From Pinus tabuliformis (lineage: Eukaryota; Streptophyta; Pinopsida; Pinales; Pinaceae), in contig CM062815.1 of assembly GCA_031772625.1 (NCBI GenBank), forward strand, positions 914,592,979-914,656,978: a DNA stretch of 64,000 bases, given 5' to 3'. The translations under genes and the position numbers were made by a program. Shown one piece after another: positions 46,241 through 55,148 of this stretch; within the stretch, counting starts at the first letter, position 1, and the number at the start of each line of letters is the position of its first letter. Under the pieces are notes generated by a model. That model was not told where the DNA came from. It saw nothing but the letters and a program-made list of their open reading frames with translations, and made no database searches.

Positions 46241-47013
46241 GGGTTTTGGGTGCATAACTGATGTTTGGTTACTAGTATTGAGTTCAGATAACAGCATGAT
46301 TAATTACTTATCTTTATGTACTAGATCTAGTTGATAACTCTCATAATATCATTGTATATGTATGGATTTGGTGATTGGGTGATTTAGAAGGTTGTTTGAT
46401 TATGAGCTTCAATGTTGTTGTTGGGTCTAGTATGAAAATTGGATGAAAAGTGGCCTTTCAGATTATGTGTTGTGCTTCAGTGTATCCAGTCTGAAAATTA
46501 ATGAAACGTGGTACCTGGAGGAGAGAAGATTGTAGGCCAGCGCCTATGTACTAGTATCTAAGCTAGTACAAAAGCTAAGGGAGATCTTTGGAGCATTGTA
46601 GCAGGTAGCAGCCTGCGTACTAGTAAATGGATCGGCTAGTACAAGAGCAAAGGGGGTTGTAGCTCCCGTACTGGTATAAGACTGCACCAGTACAAATATT
46701 GTAAAAGGATTTTCTTATTAAGAAGAAGATTGAGATGACTTGCAGCAGGTGGTTTTTCTCCCGCATTGGGTTTCCACCTTATATCATGGTGTTCATGTGT
46801 GTGCCTTATGTGTGATGATCTATTCTCTATTACGGCATCTGTTATCTGATAATATGGTTGATAATGTTCTAATGCACTCATTGAAGATCAATTAACTTAA
46901 TCATAAGAAGTTGTGGAAGTAGCATATATGAATCTGATTATGGAAATGAAAAAGTTTTATTAATGTGATAATACTGATTCACCCCCCCCCCTCTCAGTAT
47001 TATTTCCAACAAT

Positions 47014-47025
47014 TGGTATCAGAGC
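47014..47025 (+). other. Element H primer-binding site
   Basis: TGGTATCAGAGC, two bases after the LTR end, as in G. Confidence 0.93.
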
Positions 47026-47070
47026 AGGTCCTTCAGAGAAGCTTGATCGCTTGAAGGAAGATCATTCATC

Positions 47071-48880
47071 ATGAGAAACTATGAGAGGGAAGCATCAATC
47101 ATGCCACCAATTTTTTATGGGACAAACTTCAATTATTGGAAGGTAAGAGTTACTGCCTATCTTCAATCTCTTGGTACAGGAGTTTGGGATATCATAGATA
47201 CAGGCTACACTTTTCCTTCAGTTACTCCTACAGATACGGCCGAAAAGAAGAAATATGAAACAAATGCTAAAGCAGTCAATACTCTGCTGGAATGCTTATC
47301 TCAAACAGAATTCATGAAGGTTATGCAATATAAATCCGCAAAAGAAATATGGGACAAGATTGTCTTGAGCTACGAAGGAGATGAACAGGTAAAGCGTGCT
47401 AAACTTCAAACCCTCAGGATTCAGTATGAGAATCTCAGAATGTATAATGATGAAAGTGTGGCTAACTATTTCCTTCGGGTAGATGAGATTGTTAATTGCA
47501 TGAAAAACTTGGGTGAAGAAATAAAAGAGGCTATTGTGGTTGAAAAAGTTCTAAGATCATTGTCCCCCAAGTTTGAATCTAAAGTGTCTGCAATAGAAGA
47601 AAAGGAAAATCTACGAATTCTTACTATGTCTCAGCTACACGGAATTCTAACTGCTTATGAAATGAGAAAGGGAGGTCCATCAGACAGAAGAGAAGATGCT
47701 TTCAAGGCTTCAGGCAAAGGAGACTGCTATGAAGCAAGTCACGTGCCAGAAGAAGAAGAAGAAGAATCAAATTTTGTCAGAAATCTTCAAAGGGGAACTG
47801 GAAGGTTCAGAGGTAAGTTACCTTTTAAATGCTTTGCTTGTGGAAGAGTAGGTCATTATGCTGCAAAATGTCTTCATAAGGATAAAGGAAAGGAACCTGC
47901 TAGATGGAACAAGAAACAGATTGCAAATAAGAAAAGCTACTACACTCATGAAGATAGTGATGGTCTATAAAATAGTGACGAAGATGAACGAGGTAATGAC
48001 TATAAACTCTTAATGGCATTTGAAGATGATGATTACATGGATGCTATAGATGTGGATAGCTTTTGTGAAGAAAATTCTAGACTCAAGACATGTATAGAAG
48101 AAAAGAATAGGACCATTGATACTCTACAACTTCAAATTGATGAAAAAGAAAAATATCTTGAAAAGTTAGAAGGCGAAATTGTTGGTCTTAGAAAAGAGAT
48201 TGAGAAAACAAAGGCTATTAATCTTAAGTTTGTCAAAGGATCTGAAACTCTAGATGAGATCATCAATGTACAACACTCTCCTCTAAATAACATAGGTCTG
48301 GGCTATAATGGAGAAACTTCTCAAGCATCCACCTCAAAGAGTTATCTTGATGCAGCAAGAAGGAATGAGCAAAAGCACAATGGAGATCACCAAGTAAAGC
48401 AGGGACCAATTACAAACAAAGACTATCAAGCAAATCAGGGGCAATCTGTCTTAAGGATGAACAAAAGCTACAACCAGCCACAGGTAAAATCCTCTCAATT
48501 TTCTTCAAGAATGAATGACAATAGAAATTACAATCGTTTGGCCGAAAGATTTGATAACCGTAGAAATTTCTTCAATGGACAATGCTTTTCTTGCCATAAC
48601 TTTGGTCACAAAGCAGCTCAATGTGTTGCATATAAAACGATCATGACTAGAGAAGCTCAAAAACAAAGAAGTATGACCGGGATTACAAAAAGGACCTATA
48701 ACAACTTTTCGGTTCTTGAAAATGAAGTTGAATGTTCTATTTGCAACAAATTTGGTCATGAAGATTCTGAATGCAGGAGCAGGTTTCAGCAGACAAAGGA
48801 ACAAGCCTCAAGCACCAAAACATGGAGAATAAAGGAACCACAAATAGAAAGATGTGGGATAGCATTTTATGCAGAGGGAC
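47071..48880 (+). pseudogene. Element H gag
   Basis: The ATG at 47071 starts the Gag core with FYGTNFNYWKVRVTAYL near residue 14, IWDKIVLSYEGD and QLHGILTAYEMRKGG. Zinc knuckle 1 CFACGRVGHYAAKC is near 47830-47870. A TAA at 47968-47970 breaks the frame where G has Ser. The frame resumes with an acidic patch, a predicted coiled coil (about 48050-48250), knuckle 2 CFSCHNFGHKAAQC (about 48580-48625) and knuckle 3 CSICNKFGHEDSEC (about 48737-48775). One stop is the only defect in gag. Confidence 0.9.
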
Positions 48881-51800
48881 AGGAAAATCTATGGTACATT
48901 GACAGTGGATGTTCGAAGCATATGACAGGTGATAAAGAAAAACTTGAATCATATTCTGCCCTAGAAAAAGGAAAGAAAGTTTCTTTTGGAAATGATACTC
49001 CTGCAACTATAAAAGGAAAAGGCACTGCTCAGTTAAAAGAAAAGGTCAAAGCTGGAAATGTTTTGTATGTTGATGGATTGAAACATAATCTTTTAAGTGT
49101 CAGCCAGATGTGTGATCAAAGAACCGAGGTGATATTCAGATCAAATGGATGTCTTGTTCGTGATCTTGATACAGGCAAAACAGTGATCAAAGGTAAAAGA
49201 ACTCCAAATAATCTATACATATTTGAAGAAGGACAACAACAATGCTATCTAAGCAAGGATGATGAGCATTGGTTATGGCACTGGAGGTTGGGGCATCTAA
49301 GCTTTTCACAAATAAGGAAAGCATGCAAATATTAGGCAGTTCGTGGTCTTCCAGATATCAAAGTTCCAGACAACACCATATGCAAATCATGTCAGTTTGG
49401 AAAGCAAACCAGAACTACCTTTCAGGAAAAGGAAGGATCAACTAGCATGCCTCTTGAGCTAGTACATACAGATACATGTGGTCCATTCAGGAAAAGGACA
49501 CCTCGAGGAGAAGAATACTTGATATTATTCATTGACGATTTCTCTAGGTTTGTCTGGTTAGGACTTATGAAGCACAAAGATGAAGCATTCGAAAAATTCA
49601 AATCCTTTAAAGCCTTGGTTGAAAATGAATCAGGATACAAAATTAAGTGTCTTAGATCCGACAGAGGTGGGGAGTTTACCTCAAACGAATTTTTCGATTT
49701 CTGTGAAGAACATGGGATAAGAAGAGAATTCTCTACAACTAGAACTCCTTAGCAAAATTGAGTGGTGGAAAGAATGAACAGAACTTTCCAACAAATGGCT
49801 CATGCTATGCTTGATGAATCTGGAACTCCTGCAACTTTCTGGGGTGAAGCAGCACATGCTGCGGTTATTATTCTCAACAAAACAAATGTCCGAGGGAACA
49901 ACACTCAAACCCCTCATGAGCTCTGGTATGGTGAGACTCCTTCGGTAAAGCACTTCAAAATATTTGGGAGCAAATGCTATATTAAAAATACTGATGAGCA
50001 ACTTGGAAAACTTGAACCTAGAGTAGATGAAGGCATCCTTCTTGGTTATTCTCCACACAGCAAAGCATACAAGTGCTATAATAAAAGACCCGGAAGAATT
50101 GTTGATACCATTGATGTAGTGGTTGATGAGAAGGGATACATTCCTAGGCAAGTAAATCATGAAGATATCGAAGAAGATGAAGGCCATCCTCAAAGACATA
50201 ATGATGAAGAAGAAGAACCTCAAGAAGAACCAGAGGAGCAGATAAGGATAGAAGATAAGATTCCATCCAGATATGTTCAGAAGAATCATCCAAAATCTCA
50301 GATTTTGGGACAGAAAGAAGCAGGTGTACAAACAAGAAGAACAATTGCAGAGGCTTCAAGCTATTTTGCATTATTCTCTTCCACTGAACCACAAAATGTG
50401 AAAGAGGCATGCAAAGATGAATGTTGGGTCAAAGCAATGGATGAAGAAATTGAGCAGATCGAAAAGAACAACACTTGGGAGCTGGTTCCTAGACCAAAGG
50501 ATAAGAATGTTATAGGAACAAAATGGGTCTTCAAAAATAAATTGAATGAAAATGGAGAAGTAATTAGAAACAAGGCCAGACTTGTTTGTAAAGGGTATGC
50601 GCAGCAAGAAGGAATACATTTTGAAGAAACTTTTGCTCATGTTGCAAGACTTGAGGCCATCCAAATGTTCCTTGCTCTCTCAAGCTTTCAAAACTTCAAA
50701 GTATTTCAAATGGACGTGAAATCAGCCTTTCTGAATGGAGACTTGGAAGAAGAAGTATACATTGAGCAGCCAGATGGTTTCATTCTTGGAAATGATCCAA
50801 ATCTTGTATGAAGATTGAAAAAGGCTCTCTATGGCCTCAAGCAAGCTCCAAGGGCTTGGTACTATCGTTTGGACAAATATCTTCATCAACAAGGTTTTTC
50901 AAAAGGATCAACAGACAGTAATCTTTATATAAAAGTTGAAAATGACAAATTGTTGATACTTGTTGTGTATGTAGATGACATTATCTTTGGCAGCAATGAA
51001 GAAGCTATGAGTCAAAGCTTTGCCTTGGTGATGCAGAAAGAATTTGAAATGTCCTTGTTGGGAGAACTGACATATTTTCTTGGTTTGCAGATCCAACAAA
51101 ATGAAGGAGGGATCTTCTTGTCTCAAACCAAGTATCTCAAGCAGATTTTGAAGAAATATGGTATGGAATAAGCAAAACCAGTATGTACACCCATGGTCAC
51201 AGGATGTAACCTCAGTACAAATGATGAATCAACAGCAGTGCATCAACCAAATTACAGATCTATGATTGGAAGTCTACTTTATTTGATAGGTACCCGACCA
51301 GACATCATGCATGTAGTGGGAATAGTTGGAAGATTTCAGGAAAATCCAAAGGAAACTCATCTTCAAGCAGTAAAGAGAATCTTCAAATATCTTCAAGGGA
51401 CTCAAAACTATGGCTTATGGTATCCTAGAGATACAGATCTCACACTTCATGCTTATACAGATGCAGATTGGGCCGGAAGCGTGGATGACAGGAAAAGCAC
51501 AAGTGGTGGTGCATTCTTTATGGGTTCCAGATTAGTATCTTGGTTCAGCAAGAAACAGAGTTTGATTGCCTTGTCTACAGCTGAAGCAGAATATGTTGCT
51601 GTTGCATCTTGCTGCACTCAACTCCTTTGGATGATGCAGACCTTGCAGGATTTTCAAATCACTTGTACACCACCCATCTCCATCTTATGTGATAATACAA
51701 GTGCAATCAGCATTTCAAAGAACCCAGTCATGCATTCAAAAACCAAGCACATACCAATTAAGTATCACTTTCTCCGGGAACAAGTTCTTGAACAAAAGGT

Positions 51801-51924
51801 CAAGTTGGAGTATGTTCCTTCTAAGGAACAGGTTGCTGATATACTCACTAAACAATTGCCTAGGGAGACCTTTGAATACCTCAGGAAAAAGATGGGGGTT
51901 GTTGATGCATCATCTTGTTATTGA
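48881..51924 (+). pseudogene. Element H pol: protease, integrase, RT, RNase H
   Basis: Same frame as gag. Protease WYIDSGCSKHMTGD is near 48891-48932. Integrase zinc motif is WHWRLGHLS...CKSCQFGK, with a TAG at 49333 between its halves. The triad is HTDTCGP, RSDRGGEF and VERMN, with TAG at 49750 and TGA at 49759 just before VERMN. RT has [19 protein letters not shown], then TGA at 50809, [14 protein letters not shown] and [15 protein letters not shown] at 51169 follows YGME. RNase H has [26 protein letters not shown] and DNTSAIS. It ends with a natural stop after VVDASSCY at 51922-51924. All domains are present, and the only coding lesions are nonsense codons. Confidence 0.92.
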
Positions 51925-52226
51925 ATCTCTTCTGATTATTGGTTGTATGCAAGGTTCATCTGAAGTATATGTGTACATGTGCTGGGTTGCGGATTGGTCA
52001 AAGATCGAATGGCACAGGTTCAGGGGGAGCATATCATGCATTGTTGGCATTATGGAGGAAGTACAGAATGAGATCATGGATGTTGGTCTGAATATTGCTG
52101 CAATACATCTCTATCTCTTTCATGGTCATGGATTATGGTTCTTCTTTGCAGATCTGGTTTATAGTCAGGGGGAGCATGTTCTTAGGGGGAGCATAACCCT
52201 TTGCCCTCGATGTCAAAGGGGGAGAT
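51925..52226 (+). other. Element H 3' leader with repeated purine tracts
   Basis: TTCAGGGGGAGCA near 52019, TCAGGGGGAGCA near 52165, TTAGGGGGAGCA near 52181 and TCAAAGGGGGAGAT directly before the 3' LTR. Four purine tracts in 300 bases, parallel to element G. Confidence 0.8.
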
Positions 52227-52478
52227 TGTTGGCATTATGATACATATGTTGTACTTGATGGCAAACCACTCATCTCAGATAATAAATTATAGTGTAGAGA
52301 AAATTTCACGCACTTATATGCAGAGAAAAGTTTATTTCATGTAGAGAAAAGTTCACGCAATTTTATGCAGAGAAAAGTTTATTTCATGTAGAGAAAAGTT
52401 CATGCACTTTTATGCAGAGAAAAGTTTATTTCATGTAGAGAAAAAGTTCACGCACTTTCATGCAAGGAAAAGCGCGTA

Positions 52479-52694
52479 TATGTTGGAGAACTTACCTTTG
52501 GTCCATGGTAGTTAGTCCTTGGTATTTGAACCTATGAAGAAAATCTCGCATATGTTGGAGAACTTACCTTTGGTCCATGGTAGTTAGTCCTTGGTATTTG
52601 AACCTATGAGGAAAAGCGCGTATATGTTGGAGAACTTACCTTTGGTCCATGGTAGCTAGTCCTTGGTATTTGAACCTATGGTTTTGGACCATGG
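52479..52694 (+). repeat. 72 bp triplication unique to the H 3' LTR
   Basis: Three copies of a unit running from TATGTTGGAGAACTTACC through GGTCCATGG to TTTGAACCTATG, at an exact 72 bp spacing. The 5' LTR has one copy. Two extra units (144 bp) account for almost all of the 141 bp LTR length difference. Confidence 0.9.
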
Positions 52695-52961
52695 TACTTC
52701 GTCAAACGTGTTGATCTCACGTACTTTCATGGTTGGTTCATGGTATTAGTCCAACAGTTTTTTTTTGATCCTATGGTTTTGGCCCGTGGTATTGTGAAAG
52801 GCCTAAGCCTATATAAAGCAAAGGAGATCACTTGGCTAATTCATCCTTACAATTGAATATCTTAAGATCTGAAATATTGGGTTATTGTTTTTGAAAGTTT
52901 GATCTATGAAAGTGAAGTTGAAAGCGAATCTGTGAAGGGTGATCTCTCGAGCGCTGTAGCT

Positions 52962-53335
52962 GCGGAAGTGCGGAGGCGCCACAGAAGGCGCAGTGCGGAG
53001 GCGCCACAAAAGGCGCATTGCGGAGACGCCACAGAGGCGCCACAGAAGGCGCAGTGCGGAGGCGCCACAGAAGGCGCAATGCGGAGACGCCACAGAGGCG
53101 CCACAGAAGGCGCAGTGCAGAGGCGCCACATAAGGCGCAGTGCGGAGGCGCCACAGAAGGCACAGTGCGGAGGTGCCACAGAAGGTGCAGTGCGGAGGCG
53201 CCACAGAAGGCGCAGTGCAGAGGCGCCATAGAAGGCACAGTGCGGAGACGCCACAGAGGCACCACAGAAGGCGCAATGTGGAGGCGCCATAGAAGGCGCA
53301 GGTGCAGTGGTCGTGGCGCCACAGAAGGCACAGGT
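52962..53335 (+). repeat. 25 bp GC-rich minisatellite in the H 3' LTR
   Basis: Same unit as 45862-46240, with a different order of full and shortened units. Confidence 0.9.
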
Positions 53336-54108
53336 GCAGAGCGTTTTGGGTGCATAACTGATGTTTGGTTATTGGTATTGAGTTCAGATAACAGCATGAT
53401 TAATGACTTATCTTTATGTACTAGATCTGGTTGATAACTCTCATAATATCATTGTATATGTATGGATCTGGTGATTGGGTGATTGAAAAGGTTGTTTGAT
53501 TATGAGCTTCAATGTTGTTGTTGGGTCCAGTATGAAAATTGGATGAAAAGTGTCCTTTCAGATTATGTGTTGTGCTTCAGTGTATCCAGTCTGAAAATTG
53601 ATGAAACGTGGTACCTGGAGGAGAGAAGATTGTAGGCCAGCGCCTATGTACTAGTATCTAAGCTAGTACAAAAGCTAAGGGAGATCTTTGGAGCATTGTA
53701 GCAGGTAGCAGCCTGCGTACTAGTAAATGGATCGGCTAGTACAAGAGCAAAGGGGGTTGTAGCTCCCGTACTGGTATAAGACTGCACCAGTACAAATATT
53801 GTAAAAGGATTTTCTTATTAAGAAGAAGATTGAGATGACTTGCAGCAGGTGGTTTTTCTCCCGCATTGGGTTTCCACCTTATATCATGGTGTTCATGTGT
53901 GTGCCTTATGTGTGATGATCTATTCTCTATTACGGCATCTGTTATCTGATAATATGGTTGACAATGTTCTAATGCACTCATAGAAGATCAATTAACTTAA
54001 TCATAAGAAGTTGTGGAAGTAGCATATATGAATCTGATTATGGAAATGAAAAAGTTTTATTAATGTGATAATACTAATTCACCCCCCCTCTGAGTATTAT
54101 TTCCAACA

Positions 54109-54113
54109 GTTTG
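54109..54113 (+). repeat. Element H right TSD (GTTTG)
   Basis: Direct copy of 45266-45270; G LTR sequence continues with ATCATGTATCT. Confidence 0.93.
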
Positions 54114-55143
54114 ATCATGTATCTGAATAATTGGCGCATGTTGTAGTCTATAAATATGATGATCTAGGTATGATTGAAGTCTAGAATAGTTGTTATGTTA
54201 AATCATCATTTACAGATCTGTAAGCAAGTTCACTTTAGAAAAGGAGTGTATACACACTGGTTCTACATATCAAAATAACGTATACATCATAAATTTGATT
54301 TGCAGATCTGTACGCTGGTTCACTTTGAGGAAAGCACGTATGCACGTAGGTTCAACACATGGAAGTACCGTATACCTTATAAAATATGTTTTAGTTTCTT
54401 TTGTTTTCTGTTGCAGTGTTCTGGGTTTTGGTTTGGGTTCTGGTTACTATTTTCTGGTAACAACATTCTAAATGATCAGATTGATGGAGTGATTGATTGA
54501 TTCGGTTGTGGCTGGTTCAAAAGGAGATTGGTTGATGTAGATATATTTGATGATTGAATGATGTTGTTGATGGATCCAGTCTGAAAAATTATGAAACGTG
54601 GTCCCTGGAAGAAAATAGAAGGTTGTAGCCTTCTATAGGCCGGCACCTACGTACTAGTAAACATTTCAGCTATTACAAGAGCTAGGGGTTGTAGATCCCT
54701 TCAAGTAGAAGCTGGAGAATGAGAGAAGGTTGTAGCCTTCTGCAGGTAGAAGCCTGCGTACTGGTATAAGACTGCACCAGTACAAAAATTGTAAACAAAA
54801 TTTCCTTATTATTAAAAGAAGATAGAGACAATTGCAGTAGGTGGTTTTCACCCACATTGGGTTTCCACCTTATATCTTGGTGTTCATGTGTGTTGCTTAT
54901 GTGTGATGCTTTATTCTGTTTTACTGCACTATCTAATGAAGTCTTGATATATTGGTTAAAGTTAAATGCATGATAATTTGGGTAAATCAAAAGATCTCTA
55001 CATATACGCTGGCTGCATTAAGTACAGTTGTGTATAAACCCTAGTTCACTAAAGCTGAAGTAGCATATACAAATCAGTTTTGAAAATTAAATTATTGATC
55101 TGATAATACTGATTCACCCTCTCTCTCAGTATTATTTCCAACA
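54114..55143 (+). repeat. Element G 3' LTR, right part
   Basis: Matches the right part of the G 5' LTR to the ATTTCCAACA end. It keeps the hairpin GTACTGGT...ACCAGTAC (about 54758-54783). Followed by the TSD CATAT at 55144-55148. Confidence 0.92.
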
Positions 55144-55148
55144 CATAT
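55144..55148 (+). repeat. Element G right TSD (CATAT)
   Basis: Direct copy of 37250-37254; element E sequence resumes after it. Confidence 0.92.

Larger units (their letters stand above)
45271..47011 (+). repeat. Element H 5' LTR
   Basis: 1741 bp, TGTTGGCATTATG...ATTTCCAACA. In order: a 47 bp tandem array (45338-45520), one copy of the unit that is triplicated in the 3' LTR, a TATA box TATATAAAG at 45710-45718, a GC-rich 25 bp minisatellite (45862-46240), and three hairpins at 46548-46569, 46617-46642 and 46668-46693. A C-rich run at 46980-46992 precedes the end. Confidence 0.93.
45271..54108 (+). mobile_element. Element H: Sirevirus-like copia element nested in the G 3' LTR
   Basis: An 8.8 kb element with LTRs of 1741 and 1882 bp, the TSD GTTTG, a Met-tRNA primer site, Gag with three zinc knuckles, full pol and repeated purine tracts. 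It is closely related to G in the coding region but has its own LTR promoter half. The coding region stays in one frame from 47071 to 51924 with six premature stops and no frameshift, which makes it younger than G. Confidence 0.94.
52227..54108 (+). repeat. Element H 3' LTR
   Basis: 1882 bp. It matches the 5' LTR but has two extra copies of a 72 bp unit (TATGTTGG at 52479, 52551 and 52623) and a differing minisatellite (52962-53335). It ends ATTTCCAACA, followed by the TSD GTTTG. The TATA box is at 52810-52818. Confidence 0.93.
37255..55143 (+). mobile_element. Element G: Sirevirus-like Ty1/copia element (host of H)
   Basis: Without element H, G is about 9.05 kb with LTRs of 1644 and about 1652 bp, the TSD CATAT, a Met-tRNA primer site two bases after the LTR, a Gag with several zinc knuckles, pol, and repeated purine tracts before the 3' LTR. 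RT has [11 protein letters not shown]. These traits (long LTRs, long Gag, YVDDIIFG, repeated purine tracts) fit the Sirevirus/Maximus group. At least four frameshifts and many stops mark it as older than H. Confidence 0.92.

Noticed and set aside
45736..46334. Several long overlapping frames (Cys/Ala/Leu- or Arg/His-rich) on both strands
   Set aside because: They come from the 25 bp minisatellite, whose unit has no stop in several frames; the same happens at 52836-53434. No gene is supported.
49681..50331. Minus-strand hydrophobic frame of 216 residues
   Set aside because: Antisense of element H integrase and linker; the apparent membrane segments are a by-product of AT-rich antisense codons.
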